DNA from: Candidatus Dormiibacterota bacterium
GTDB lineage: Bacteria > Chloroflexota > Dormibacteria > Dormibacterales > Dormibacteraceae
Assembly (NCBI GenBank): GCA_024280995.1
Contig: JAMXLM010000043.1
Span: 1-64,000, forward strand
Length of the DNA: 64,000 bases
Direction of reading: 5' to 3'
The translations under genes were made by a program, and so were the position numbers. The notes beneath the pieces are model-generated. The model had not been told where the DNA came from. It saw nothing but the letters and a program-made list of their open reading frames with translations, and searched no databases. Positions within the stretch are counted from its first letter, which is position 1, and each line of letters opens with the position of its first letter. This document shows positions 18,126 to 26,635 of this stretch, piece after piece.

Positions 18126-19781
18126 GTGCCGTCAGTCGCCGTCCTCGGCCCGATCGTCCTTCCTCTTGTGGCCGCCGCGGTCATCGCGCTGTTCGGCTTC
18201 GCGGGGCTTGACCTCGGGCGGGTGGCTTCCGGCCTCGGAGCTTTCAGCTCGCTGGTCGCGCTGGTCGCCGTCTGGCTGCCGATCCGGTCGTCCGTCGAGC
18301 TGACCCTCGGCCAGCTCGGTTTCGGTTCGGCGTTCGACATGCGGATCGACGCCGTCACCTTCGCCTTCGGGCTCATGATCGCGGCCCCCGCCGCGGTGCT
18401 GCTCGCCCTCCAACCACGGGTGTGGCCGCAGGCCGTCGTGTCGCTGCTCGCGCTGGCCGCCTCGATGGCGGCCGTCGAATCAGGAGGCGTGGTGCTCACG
18501 GCGATCGCCGGCGGGGCGGCCGCGACGCTCGCGGTGGTGCTGCTCGACACCGAGGACCCGCGGGCGCCGCGCCCCAGCTGGGCGATGCTGCTCGCCGGCT
18601 GGCTCGCGCTCAGCTGGTTCGGCGTCCTCCTCCAGGTCCGCGGCGGAACCGCGGTCTTCTCGGCGGTCCCCGTGGCGACGGTCACCGGACCCCTCTTCGT
18701 TCTGCTCGCCGCCTCCGCGATCCTGGTCTCGTGCCTCTTCCCGTGGAGGACGTGGCCGGCCGACCTGTGGGCGCGGCCGTCGCTGCGGGCCGCGGGCGTC
18801 ACGATCGCGACCCTTTACCCACTTGGTTTCTACTTGCTGATCCGAGCGTACGAGATGGGCAACGGGCGCTATCCGCACGAGCTCTTCAACGTCGCCCTCG
18901 CGGCGATCGGCCTTCTGTGCGCCTTCGCGGCGGCGGCGCGAGCGCAGGCCGCGCCGACCCGGCGGCGCTTTCTCGGCGAGGTGATTCCGGGCTTCGGTGG
19001 GGTGGCGCTGACGGCGATCTCGCTGGGCACGCCGCTCGGCCTTGCCGCCGGCCTGGTGCTCCTCGCGACCGCCTCGGCGATGATCGCCTGCCTCGCGCTC
19101 CTGCCGGACCAGGCCGGGATCGGATCGCTCGTGACCATCGCGGCCGCGGTCGGCCTGCCACCCGGACTGGCCTTCGGCGGACGGGTCGTGGGCATCGTGG
19201 CCAGCTTCGAGGCCGGCGACTTCATCGGCCTGATCGGCCTGGGTGCGGCAGTCACCTGGGCGACCTGGATGGTGGCCGGATCGCGAGCGATCGGGCTGCC
19301 CGGCGGCCGCGGCCACCCCCTCGTCGAGACCTTCCCGAAGATCTCGCTTGCGATCGCCCTGCTCACCCTTGTCGCCGGACCGGCGCTTGCGCTCTTCCAG
19401 GCCGGATTCGCCAACCCTGTGGCTGCAGAGGTGATGCCGGGTTCGGCCTCGCTGTCGGGCGGCTTCGCCAGCATCGTCACGGTTTCGAGCTCGCTGCCGG
19501 TCGTGACGCTGCTCGTGCCGCTCTTGATCTTCGGCGCGATCGCGTACGCGGTGGCCGGGGTCTCCGCCATCAAGGCGCAAGCCCACCCTCCGCTGTTCAA
19601 GGTCCCGGCCGCGGCGTCCATCGAGAGCATGCGCGCCGCCTTTCGCTCGCTCCGCGTCCCTGAGCAGTACCGCTCGATCCTCAACATCAAGGAGCTGGAG
19701 CTCGCCGCGAGCGGCGCGAACCCGGTGCTGTGGCTCGGCGCGCTCGTCGCAATCGGGTTCGCCGTGACGTGGAAGCCGTGA
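18126..19781 (+). CDS. Complex I antiporter-like (NuoL/M/N family) membrane protein
   Basis: The 551-residue protein has about 14 membrane segments. Two regions resemble proton-translocating subunits of complex I, group 4 hydrogenases and Mrp antiporters. These are 'FDMRIDAVTFAFGLMI' near residue 75 and 'AVGLPPGLAFGGRVVGIVASFEAG' near residue 345, the counterpart of the GLPPLAGFxGK helix. The usual conserved membrane lysines and the glutamate are not evident, so it may be a diverged or non-pumping relative. It heads a run of four membrane protein genes. Start is GTG at 18126. Confidence 0.6.
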   Translation: MPSVAVLGPIVLPLVAAAVIALFGFAGLDLGRVASGLGAFSSLVALVAVWLPIRSSVELTLGQLGFGSAFDMRIDAVTFAFGLMIAAPAAVLLALQPRVWPQAVVSLLALAASMAAVESGGVVLTAIAGGAAATLAVVLLDTEDPRAPRPSWAMLLAGWLALSWFGVLLQVRGGTAVFSAVPVATVTGPLFVLLAASAILVSCLFPWRTWPADLWARPSLRAAGVTIATLYPLGFYLLIRAYEMGNGRYPHELFNVALAAIGLLCAFAAAARAQAAPTRRRFLGEVIPGFGGVALTAISLGTPLGLAAGLVLLATASAMIACLALLPDQAGIGSLVTIAAAVGLPPGLAFGGRVVGIVASFEAGDFIGLIGLGAAVTWATWMVAGSRAIGLPGGRGHPLVETFPKISLAIALLTLVAGPALALFQAGFANPVAAEVMPGSASLSGGFASIVTVSSSLPVVTLLVPLLIFGAIAYAVAGVSAIKAQAHPPLFKVPAAASIESMRAAFRSLRVPEQYRSILNIKELELAASGANPVLWLGALVAIGFAVTWKP

Positions 19782-19788
19782 GGTCGAG

Positions 19789-20388
19789 GTGGTAGAGGGG
19801 GCGGGCGGTTTCCTCGCCTGGCTCGGCGCGTCGCTCGTCGTGCTTTCCGACGGGAGGCGCGGGCTGGCTCTCGGCGTGCTTCTCGCCGGAGCAGGGATCG
19901 CGCTGGTGTCGCTCTCGACCGCGGGCCTGGTAGGCGCCCTGGCGCTCGCGCTCGGCGGGGTTGTCGCCGCCGCCGGGCGGCTCGTGTCGGGGCCTCCGGG
20001 ATGGGCGATCATGCCGGCGGGGTCCACGCCTCGGCTGGTCCTGTGCCTGGCCAGTGGCATCGCGGCGCTGTGGGTCGGCCTCGGAGTGACGAACGGCGAC
20101 GGCGCCTCTCTGCGCTTCGCGGTCCTGGCGACGGTCGGCCTCGCGGGGGCACGCGCGCTGGGGAGCGCCGACACCGCGACGGTGTTGACGGCCGCGGCGG
20201 TGCTTGCGCTTGCGGTCGGTGGCGCGGCCGGTCTCGGCGGCCAGAGCCCCTACGCGGCGCCCTATCTGCTCGGGGCCGCGATCGCGGCGGCGTCGAGCTG
20301 GATCCCGATCAGGACGCCGCAAATCCCCACGAAATCTGAGGACCCGCGACCCGGGCCGCGTAGCGGGTCGGTGAGCGGCTCGCCGTGA
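19789..20388 (+). CDS. Small polytopic membrane protein in the complex I-like cluster
   Basis: I do not recognise this 199-residue protein. It has five or six hydrophobic segments rich in Ala, Gly, Val and Leu, then a soluble tail of about 30 residues with prolines and arginines. It starts with GTG seven bases after the NuoL/M/N-like gene and is followed closely by a second one, so it may be an accessory subunit of the same membrane complex. The DNA for its tail contains a hairpin (GACCCGC...GCGGGTC near 20339-20367). Confidence 0.5.
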   Translation: MVEGAGGFLAWLGASLVVLSDGRRGLALGVLLAGAGIALVSLSTAGLVGALALALGGVVAAAGRLVSGPPGWAIMPAGSTPRLVLCLASGIAALWVGLGVTNGDGASLRFAVLATVGLAGARALGSADTATVLTAAAVLALAVGGAAGLGGQSPYAAPYLLGAAIAAASSWIPIRTPQIPTKSEDPRPGPRSGSVSGSP

Positions 20389-20413
20389 TTTCGCGGGGGC
20401 CCCTCTGATATCC

Positions 20414-21457
20414 GTGCAGCCTGAGGCTGTCGAGCTCGTCGTCTTCGCGGCGGTCGCGCTGGTGGTTGCGCTCATGGTTGCCCAGCCGGCCGCTTCCCGC
20501 CGCGCCCTCCTCGTAAGGGGCGGCGTCGGGCTTGCGGGCACCGGCGCGATCGTCGCGGTGCCGACCTTCGACCTTGCGCTGCTCGTCCTACTCGTCCTCG
20601 CCCTGCTGCACTCGGTGGTCGACGCCAAACGCAGCTTTGCCGCGCGCCTCCGCCTTCCCGCGATGGGCGTCGGATTGCTCGCCCTCGCGATCGTCTTCGC
20701 CCGCGCCCTCGGCCCCGACGTGCTCGACCGGTTCGCGGCCGTCGGCCTGGCGGCGGGGCTGGCCGCAGTGGTCGGGGTGCTGCCCTATGTGCACTCGTTC
20801 GACGCGGAAGAGCCGGCTTCCTCGTCGCCGATCGCCTGGCTGGCGTACGTCGGACCGGCCGTCGCGGTCGTGGTCGTCGCCGACGCGCAGGGCCTCCTTG
20901 GGGCGGATGCCGGGGCGGCATTCAGCGCCTGCCTGCTGGGGCTCGGGCTCATCAACATGGTGTGGGGGAGCGTCGCCTCGTGGTTGACCGAGACCACTTC
21001 TGCGGCGTGGCGATATTCGTTCATGGCCGACTGGGGACTCGCCCTGTGCGGCTTCGGGATCACGCTGGTCGACGGACGGCGGGCGGCGCTGATCGTGCTG
21101 TTCTCGATCGTGCTTGGACGGCTGCCGCTCTATCTCGCGTCGCGTGAGGCGGTGCGCGAAAGGGTTGTCACCGAACGGCCGATCAACCTTCTCGTCGCCG
21201 CCGCGCTCGCGGGGTCGGCGCCGTTCGCGGGCTTCTCGGCGCGCGTGCTCCTGCTGCGCGGCGCGACGCAGCTCTACTGGCCGCTGGCGTTGGTCCTCGC
21301 GCTCGGCATGCTGCTGTGGCTGCCGGCCTCCCTTCGGCTCGGGCGCAGCCTCGGGGTGCCGCGCGGTCGCCACGCCCTGGGTGTGGCGGCGGTGCTGGCC
21401 CTCAACGTCGCCGTCGGGCTCTACCCGCTGCCTCTGCTGGCGGCGGCACGCCTGTGA
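20414..21457 (+). CDS. Second NuoN/M-like membrane protein
   Basis: The 347-residue protein has about ten membrane segments. 'GSAPFAGFSARVLLLRGA' near residue 262 matches the 'PPLAGFxGKxLLF' helix of NuoL/M/N-type antiporter subunits, followed by two helices of the same layout. It is shorter than a full NuoN (about 480 residues) and lacks obvious conserved lysines. It begins with GTG. Its stop overlaps the next gene's GTG. Function as a subunit of an ion-translocating or structural membrane complex is inferred. Confidence 0.55.
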   Translation: MQPEAVELVVFAAVALVVALMVAQPAASRRALLVRGGVGLAGTGAIVAVPTFDLALLVLLVLALLHSVVDAKRSFAARLRLPAMGVGLLALAIVFARALGPDVLDRFAAVGLAAGLAAVVGVLPYVHSFDAEEPASSSPIAWLAYVGPAVAVVVVADAQGLLGADAGAAFSACLLGLGLINMVWGSVASWLTETTSAAWRYSFMADWGLALCGFGITLVDGRRAALIVLFSIVLGRLPLYLASREAVRERVVTERPINLLVAAALAGSAPFAGFSARVLLLRGATQLYWPLALVLALGMLLWLPASLRLGRSLGVPRGRHALGVAAVLALNVAVGLYPLPLLAAARL

Positions 21458-22266
21458 TCCAGCTCCTGCTCTCCACCCTGACCCACGCCGTCGCGCTTTT
21501 CCTCTATCCCGGGCTGGCGCTGATGATCGCGTTCGGCGTCGTCGTCGAGCTCGCGTGGACGCGGCTGTCCACGCGCGCCTGGGAGTGGCCCGAGCTCCCG
21601 CGCCGGCGACCGGGTCCGGTCGTCGCGACCGTGGCGCTGAGCGGGGTCGTCGCGGCGGTGCAGACGTCGGCCCCGCTCAACCCCGTGCCCGGAGATGAGC
21701 GCAGCGTCGTGCTCGCGGCGGTCACGCTCGCCGTCGTCGTCTGGGCGCAGCTGGCGCTCACCGTCGAGTTTGTCGCCGAGCCGGGATTGCTCCTGGTCGT
21801 CCAGGTCTGCTGGCTGCTGGCGGTCCTCGGGCCGGCCATCCAGCCGGAGAGCCTTCGGCCGCAGGTGCTCGGCAACGTCCTGGTGCCGGGTCTGCTGCCG
21901 GCCAAGATCGCGTGCGCGATCCTCTACCTGCTCTGCCTGCCCGCGCTCCTTCGCCTCTGGCCTATCCCGCCGGCGACCGCCGACAAGCGCGTCCACCAGC
22001 GGCTGGAGGCGGCGCGGGTGCTCACCTGGTTCCCCTACTGCGGCCTGTTCACTACCGTCTTCCTTCCGCCGCCGAGCGACGACCTCGGCGGCCTGGTGCG
22101 ATTCTTCGCCGTCACCTTCGGCGTCGCCGGCGCGGTCGTGGTGCTGGCGCTCTTGATGCGCCTGCGGGGCGTGGCGGCCGCGCGTGGTCTCTACACCCGC
22201 GCGATCGCACCCTACGCCGTGCTGGTGCTGGCCCTGGTGGTGGCGACATCGGTCCTGATGAGGTGA
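21454..22266 (+). CDS. NuoH/HyfC-like membrane protein
   Basis: The 270-residue protein has about eight membrane helices. Its position after two NuoL/M/N-like genes and parts of its sequence suggest a distant relative of NuoH or the hydrogenase membrane subunit HyfC. The relevant parts are a long first helix and, near residues 160-185, 'CLPALLRLWPIPPATADKR' followed by a helix pair. The match is weak. GTG 21454 overlaps the preceding stop as GTGA, indicating coupling. Confidence 0.4.
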   Translation: MIQLLLSTLTHAVALFLYPGLALMIAFGVVVELAWTRLSTRAWEWPELPRRRPGPVVATVALSGVVAAVQTSAPLNPVPGDERSVVLAAVTLAVVVWAQLALTVEFVAEPGLLLVVQVCWLLAVLGPAIQPESLRPQVLGNVLVPGLLPAKIACAILYLLCLPALLRLWPIPPATADKRVHQRLEAARVLTWFPYCGLFTTVFLPPPSDDLGGLVRFFAVTFGVAGAVVVLALLMRLRGVAAARGLYTRAIAPYAVLVLALVVATSVLMR

Positions 22267-22327
22267 GATCCCCCCGGCCCGAGCGCCCGCCGGGGCCACC
22301 TCCCCATGGATGGGCAGGAGGGCTTGG

Positions 22328-22333
22328 TACAAT
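22328..22333 (+). promoter_or_regulatory. -10 box of rplU, leaderless type
   Basis: TACAAT ends eight bases before the GTG of rplU at 22342. This supports GTG 22342 over the upstream ATG 22306, which would lie before the promoter. Confidence 0.6.
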
Positions 22334-22341
22334 CTCTCGCC

Positions 22342-22896
22342 GTGCCCAAGCCAGATAGCGCGGCGTCTGCCGTGATCGTGAGCGGCGGCAAGCAGTATCG
22401 AGTTGCCCCCGGAGATCGGATCCTGGTCGACCGCCTGGCGGCGGAGCCAGGGGCGGCGATCAAGATCGCCCGCGTGCTCTTCTTCACGAATGGCGACGAG
22501 ATCAAGGTCGGGAACCCGGCGGTGGACGGGCTGGACGTCGACGCGAAGGTCATCGCGCACAGGCGCGGGCCCCGGACCGAGAGCTTCCGCTACAAGTCGA
22601 AGAAGCGCGTGCGGGTGCACCGCGGCGGCCGGTCGGACCTGACGGCGCTAGAGATCATCGCCGTCGGCGGCGTCGGGCTCGAGACCGAGGAAGAGGACAG
22701 GGAAGAGACCAGGCCCGCGGCCAAGCGCGGTCGTGCAAAAGCCGCGCCCAAGAAGAAGCCCGCGGCTAAGTCCGCGGCTAAGTCCGAGGCTAAGTCCGAG
22801 GCGAAGGCCGAGAAGGCCGACGAGGTCGAGGGCGGCGAGGAAGCGACCCCGAAGAAGCCGGCGCGCAAGCGCGCGGCGAAGAAGGAGTCCGAGTAG
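22342..22896 (+). CDS. rplU: Ribosomal protein L21 with long Lys/Ala-rich tail
   Basis: Residues about 10-112 are a normal bL21 ('AVIVSGGKQYRVAPGDRILVD', 'SFRYKSKKRVRVHRG'). They are followed by a low-complexity tail of some 70 residues rich in Lys, Ala and Glu with repeats such as KSEAKSEAK. Bacterial L21 is usually about 103 residues, so the tail is an extension, probably disordered and RNA-binding. The start GTG 22342 is chosen from the -10 box. rpmA begins directly after the stop. Confidence 0.93.
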   Translation: MPKPDSAASAVIVSGGKQYRVAPGDRILVDRLAAEPGAAIKIARVLFFTNGDEIKVGNPAVDGLDVDAKVIAHRRGPRTESFRYKSKKRVRVHRGGRSDLTALEIIAVGGVGLETEEEDREETRPAAKRGRAKAAPKKKPAAKSAAKSEAKSEAKAEKADEVEGGEEATPKKPARKRAAKKESE

Positions 22897-23160
22897 ATGG
22901 CACACAAGAAGGGCGGCGGCTCCTCACGCAACGGCCGCGACTCGAACCCGCAGATGCTCGGCGTCAAGATCTACGGCGGGCAGCTGGTCAACGCCGGCAC
23001 GATCATCGTCCGCCAGCGTGGCACCAAGATCAAGCCGGGCGAAGGCGTCGGCGTAGGTCGCGATGACACGCTGTTCGCGCTGGTCGACGGCCACGTGAAG
23101 TACGAACGTGTCGGCAAGGAAGGCCGGCGCGTCGTCGTCAATCAGAATTCCCAGGACTGA
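22897..23160 (+). CDS. rpmA: Ribosomal protein L27
   Basis: The 87-residue bL27 has its usual N terminus '[16 protein letters not shown]', which reaches into the peptidyl transferase centre, and the '[23 protein letters not shown]' type core. There is no Firmicute-type cleavable N-terminal extension. It abuts rplU, and the obg frame begins before its end. Confidence 0.97.
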   Translation: MAHKKGGGSSRNGRDSNPQMLGVKIYGGQLVNAGTIIVRQRGTKIKPGEGVGVGRDDTLFALVDGHVKYERVGKEGRRVVVNQNSQD

Positions 23161-24409
23161 GAGCCGGCCTCGATTCGTCGACTCCGCGCGCATCGTCGTG
23201 CGTGGCGGCCAGGGTGGGAAAGGTTCGGCGTCGTTTCGTCGCGAGCCGTACACCCCGCGTGGTGGTCCAGACGGTGGCGACGGCGGGCGCGGCGGCGCTG
23301 TGATCATCGAGGCGTCGAACGACGTGGCCGACCTTGCGCTGTACAAGACGCGGACCAACTGGGCTGCCGAGCCGGGCGGGGACGGTGCGGGCGGGCGGAA
23401 GACGGGGCGTCGGGGTCACGACATCACGCTGAAGGTCCCGTCCGGCACGGTCGCGCTCGACGCGGACGGTGCTCTGCTTGCGGACCTGGACCGACCCGGA
23501 GCACGCGCGGTGCTCGCCAAGGGCGGCGGCGGGGGCCGCGGCAACGTCCACTTCAAGAGCTCGACGCGCAGGGCACCGGACTACGCGGAGCCGGGGATCA
23601 AAGGAGAGGCGCGCGACGTGCTTCTCGACCTCAGGCTCATCGCCGACGTGGGTCTTGTCGGGCCGCCGAACGCGGGCAAGTCGTCGCTCCTGCGCGCCAT
23701 GACCGCCGCGCGCCCAAAGGTCGCCGACTACCCGTTCACGACGCTCGACCCTGAGCTGGGTGTGGCCGAGGTCGAGGACGTGCGGTTCGTGCTCGCGGAC
23801 ATCCCGGGCCTGATCGAGGGCGCTGCTCGAGGCGCAGGTTTGGGCCAGCGTTTCCTGCGCCACGTCGAGCGCACGAAGGCTCTCGCGTACGTGCTCGACG
23901 GCTCGGCGCCTGACGTCTGGAAGCAGCTCGAGACAGTTCGCCGGGAGGTGTCGGAGTTCTCCCCGGCCCTGGCGGACCGCCCTCACATCGCCGTGGTCAA
24001 CAAGGTCGACCTGCCGGAGGTTCGAAGGCTCCGCTCGCGGTCCCGGCGTGGGGGCGTCCACTTCGTCTCCGCGTTGACCGGCGAGGGGATGCCGGACCTG
24101 ACCAGAGCCATCGCCGCGCTCGTGGCCTCGGCTCCGCGGCCGGTGTTACCCGAGGCGATCGCGGTGACGAAGCTGCCTGTGCGCGCCAAAGACGACCTCG
24201 TGGTGGAGCGCGTGCCGCTCGGATTCGCCGTTCATGGAGAGCGCCTCGAACGCCTCCTCGAGCGCACTGACCTCGACTCCGAGGGTGCGCTCGCGCGATT
24301 CCAGTCCGAGCTCGACCGACTGGGTGTGAACCGCGCGCTCGAGGCCGCAGGGGTCAAACCCGGCGACACCGTCACGGTCTCGGGCATCGAGTTCGAGTAC
24401 CAGCCGTGA
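23108..24409 (+). CDS. obg: ObgE/CgtA ribosome-assembly GTPase
   Basis: Obg is an essential GTPase in 50S assembly and stress control. The protein has the glycine-rich Obg fold at the N terminus ([18 protein letters not shown]). The G domain has 'GPPNAGKSS', 'DIPGLIEGA' and 'NKVD', and a C-terminal OCT domain follows. The exact start is unclear. The only canonical codon before the conserved N terminus is GTG 23108, 53 bases inside rpmA, giving 433 residues with an odd 23-residue lead. An ATT at 23144 would give a more typical length. Confidence 0.93.
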   Translation: MSARKAGASSSIRIPRTESRPRFVDSARIVVRGGQGGKGSASFRREPYTPRGGPDGGDGGRGGAVIIEASNDVADLALYKTRTNWAAEPGGDGAGGRKTGRRGHDITLKVPSGTVALDADGALLADLDRPGARAVLAKGGGGGRGNVHFKSSTRRAPDYAEPGIKGEARDVLLDLRLIADVGLVGPPNAGKSSLLRAMTAARPKVADYPFTTLDPELGVAEVEDVRFVLADIPGLIEGAARGAGLGQRFLRHVERTKALAYVLDGSAPDVWKQLETVRREVSEFSPALADRPHIAVVNKVDLPEVRRLRSRSRRGGVHFVSALTGEGMPDLTRAIAALVASAPRPVLPEAIAVTKLPVRAKDDLVVERVPLGFAVHGERLERLLERTDLDSEGALARFQSELDRLGVNRALEAAGVKPGDTVTVSGIEFEYQP

Positions 24410-24987
24410 GGACCGGGATCCTGGGCGGCACGTTCGACCCGATCCATCTCGGTCACCTGGCCGCCGCCCACGCGGCCATGGACTGCGCCGGCCTCGACCG
24501 CGTCCTTTTCGTGCCCACGGGCGTGCCCCCGCACCGGCCGCCCGCGACGGCCCGCGCAGAGGACCGGCTCGAGATGTGCCGGCTCGCGATTGCCGGAGAG
24601 ACCCGATTCGAGGTCTCGGACATCGAGCTTCAGCGCGAGGGCCGGTCCTACACGGTGGACACGCTGCGCGAGCTCCACCGGTTGTTTCCGGGCGACGAGC
24701 TGTTCGTGATCCTCGGCTGGGACGCGGCGAGGCTGATCGGGACGTGGCACGAGCCGGACGAGGTCCGCCGCCTCGCCAAGATCGTCATCGTCACGCGTCC
24801 GGGAAGCGGCACGCCTGACGGCGCGGCGGGAATGCTTTGCGAAAGGCCGACTCCGAACATCTCGGGTAGCGAGCTGCGGCGCGCGATCGCGCGAGGGGAC
24901 GACGTGTCGGACCGCCTGCCCGCGGCGGTTGCGACCTACATCGCCGATCGCGGCCTCTACGGGGATAATCGTCAAGTTGGCTCCTGA
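24406..24987 (+). CDS. nadD: Nicotinate-nucleotide adenylyltransferase
   Basis: NadD makes deamido-NAD from nicotinate mononucleotide and ATP. The 193-residue protein has the nucleotidyltransferase motif 'GGTFDPIHLGH' (residues 7-17) and 'ISGSELRRAI' near the C terminus. GTG 24406 overlaps the obg stop as GTGA. The order obg-nadD-rsfS is widespread. Its end overlaps rsfS by eleven bases. Confidence 0.95.
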   Translation: MRTGILGGTFDPIHLGHLAAAHAAMDCAGLDRVLFVPTGVPPHRPPATARAEDRLEMCRLAIAGETRFEVSDIELQREGRSYTVDTLRELHRLFPGDELFVILGWDAARLIGTWHEPDEVRRLAKIVIVTRPGSGTPDGAAGMLCERPTPNISGSELRRAIARGDDVSDRLPAAVATYIADRGLYGDNRQVGS

Positions 24988-25354
24988 ACGGACAAGGCGA
25001 CTGACGCCGCTGCAACTCGCCCGCCTGCTCAAGAGCGCCGCAGCCGAGAAGAAGGCCTGGGACCCGGTCGTGATCGACGTCCGCGAGCAGACGTCCGTGG
25101 CCGACTACTTCGTCATCTGCGAAGGCGAGACCGATCGCCAGGTCCGCGCCATCGCGGACGCGATGGTGGAGGCTGCGAAGGCGCGGGAGCGGCGGCCGCT
25201 GGCCGTCGACGGCTACGAGGACGCCGGGTGGATACTGCTCGACTTCGACTCGGTGCTCGCGCACGTGTTTCTTCCGGGCGAGCGGTCTTACTACGACCTG
25301 GAGAGCCTGTGGGCGCCCGCGGCGAAGAGACGGCGACGAGCGGCGAGTGCCTGA
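24977..25354 (+). CDS. rsfS: Ribosomal silencing factor RsfS
   Basis: The 125-residue protein is a RsfS/Iojap protein, which binds L14 and blocks joining of ribosomal subunits. Typical segments are 'KKAWDPVVIDVREQTSVADYFVI' and 'GWILLDFDSVLAHVF'. TTG at 24977 is the likely start because it gives a normal N terminus. A longer frame reaches back into nadD. The C terminus has a basic run. Confidence 0.92.
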   Translation: MAPERTRRLTPLQLARLLKSAAAEKKAWDPVVIDVREQTSVADYFVICEGETDRQVRAIADAMVEAAKARERRPLAVDGYEDAGWILLDFDSVLAHVFLPGERSYYDLESLWAPAAKRRRRAASA

Positions 25355-25355
25355 A

Positions 25356-25402
25356 TAAGCCCCTCACCCTTCATCCCTCACCCCGGAGGGGAGAGGGTCG
25401 AT
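25356..25402. terminator. Hairpin repeat between convergent rsfS and the MerR-like gene
   Basis: The segment contains CCTCACCCC-GGA-GGGGAGAGG, a hairpin with one mismatch, in a longer block that recurs at 39646-39691. It lies between convergent genes, so it probably ends transcription from both sides. It belongs to a dispersed CCCTCNCCCC/GGGGAGAGGG repeat type. Confidence 0.6.
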
Positions 25403-25405
25403 CCA

Positions 25406-25762
25406 CTAGACCAGCGACGCGTACCGGTCGAAGATCTCGCGCAGCTCGCCTGGCGGCTCGACGCGGTGCTTCTTCATCACGTCGAACAGGCTCAGGATGT
25501 GCCGCACGCCCGCGAGCGTCACACCCTTCTCGCGCGTCAGGTGCTGGATGACCTGCACCTTGCTGATGTCCCTCTGCGAATAGCGCCGGCGGTTGGTCGA
25601 CGTTCGGTGCGGCGCGATGAGGTGCGCGTCCTCGTACAGCATCAGCGTCCGCGGATGGGTCTCGAGGATCTCCGCCGCGACGCTGATCGTGTACAGCGGC
25701 TTGTCGAGATCGCTGAAAGTCTGGTGCTGCGGTCGGCCGCTCCTGGGTTCCATCAACTTCAT
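25406..25762 (-). CDS. MerR/HspR-like DNA-binding regulator
   Basis: The 118-residue protein has a MerR-type winged helix: 'TISVAAEILETHPRTLMLYEDAHLIAPHR', then 'NRRRYSQRDISKVQVIQHLTREKGVTLAGVRHIL'. It is closest in flavour to HspR, the repressor of heat-shock operons, but there are no chaperone genes beside it. It follows tadC with an ATGA overlap (ATG 25760-25762) and is the last gene of the tadB-tadC transcript. It has no effector-binding domain or sensing cysteines. Confidence 0.8.
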   Translation of the reverse strand: MKLMEPRSGRPQHQTFSDLDKPLYTISVAAEILETHPRTLMLYEDAHLIAPHRTSTNRRRYSQRDISKVQVIQHLTREKGVTLAGVRHILSLFDVMKKHRVEPPGELREIFDRYASLV

Positions 25763-26631
25763 TGCAGCGACTTCAACACCTGGATGATGGCCGGCCCGAG
25801 CAGCACGATCCACAACACGGGAAAGATGCAGCCGACCATCGGAAACACCATTCGGGACGATGCCTGGGCCGCGCGCTCCTGCGCGCCCTGCCGCTGCCTG
25901 CGCCGCATCTCCGTCGCCTGCACGCGCAGCAGTCGGGCGATGGGCACGCCCATCTGATCCGACTGGACGATCGATTCCACGAGGTGGTGCAGGTCGGGCA
26001 CGCCGGCCGTGTCCGCCATGTGCTCGAGGGCCGACATTCGCGGCCGGCCGAGCCGGATCTCGCGCAGGACCTTGCCGATCTCGTCGCCGAGTGCGTTGTG
26101 GAACCGCTCGGTGATGCTGAGCAACCCTTCGTCAAGACTCATGCCGGACTCGACCACCAGGGTGAGCAGGTCGGTCGCCTCGGCAAGCGAGCGCTGGATC
26201 TGCCGCCGGCGCCGGCTGATCAGCTGGTTGAGCCAGAGCGTCGGTGTGATGAATCCCAGGACGGCCATCGACGCGCCGGCAAGCGGCGCCTCGAAGAGGA
26301 TCGGCATGTTCAGCGGCAGCAGAAGCCCGAGGCCGAGGCCGACGATCGCGAAAAGTGCGGCCACGCTGTAGCGCACCGCCTGGAAGCCCGCGGGCGTCAG
26401 GTTGCCGGGGTTGCCGGCCTGGCTCAGTCGCAGCCGGAGCTGGATCGCGGTCGCGGCGGGCAGGTGGGACACCGGGCGCAGCATCGTCTCGAGCTGCTTG
26501 ACGAACGGCCTGGGCGGGGTGACGACCTGCCCGCCGTTCGCCGTCGCCGCGCGGTACTGGTCCAGCGCGATGAAGTAGGCGACGACGATCGCCCCGCAGA
26601 CCAGCCCTGCCACCAGCGCGAAGGGATTCAT
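25759..26631 (-). CDS. tadC: TadC, inner-membrane platform protein of the Tad pilus
   Basis: The 290-residue protein has the type II secretion F domain (about residues 150-280, 'SLAEATDLLTLVVESGMSLDEGL') flanked by membrane helices near 5-22, 88-135 and 265-287. TadB and TadC form the membrane platform on which the CpaF motor acts to assemble Flp-type pili. It follows tadB by four bases and overlaps the MerR-like gene. Confidence 0.88.
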   Translation of the reverse strand: MNPFALVAGLVCGAIVVAYFIALDQYRAATANGGQVVTPPRPFVKQLETMLRPVSHLPAATAIQLRLRLSQAGNPGNLTPAGFQAVRYSVAALFAIVGLGLGLLLPLNMPILFEAPLAGASMAVLGFITPTLWLNQLISRRRRQIQRSLAEATDLLTLVVESGMSLDEGLLSITERFHNALGDEIGKVLREIRLGRPRMSALEHMADTAGVPDLHHLVESIVQSDQMGVPIARLLRVQATEMRRRQRQGAQERAAQASSRMVFPMVGCIFPVLWIVLLGPAIIQVLKSLQ

Positions 26632-26635
26632 CGCC

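Noticed and set aside
18480-20174. A 564-codon minus-strand frame opposite the complex I-like genes
   Set aside because: It is highly charged and repetitive, as expected from the complement of hydrophobic GC-rich codons.
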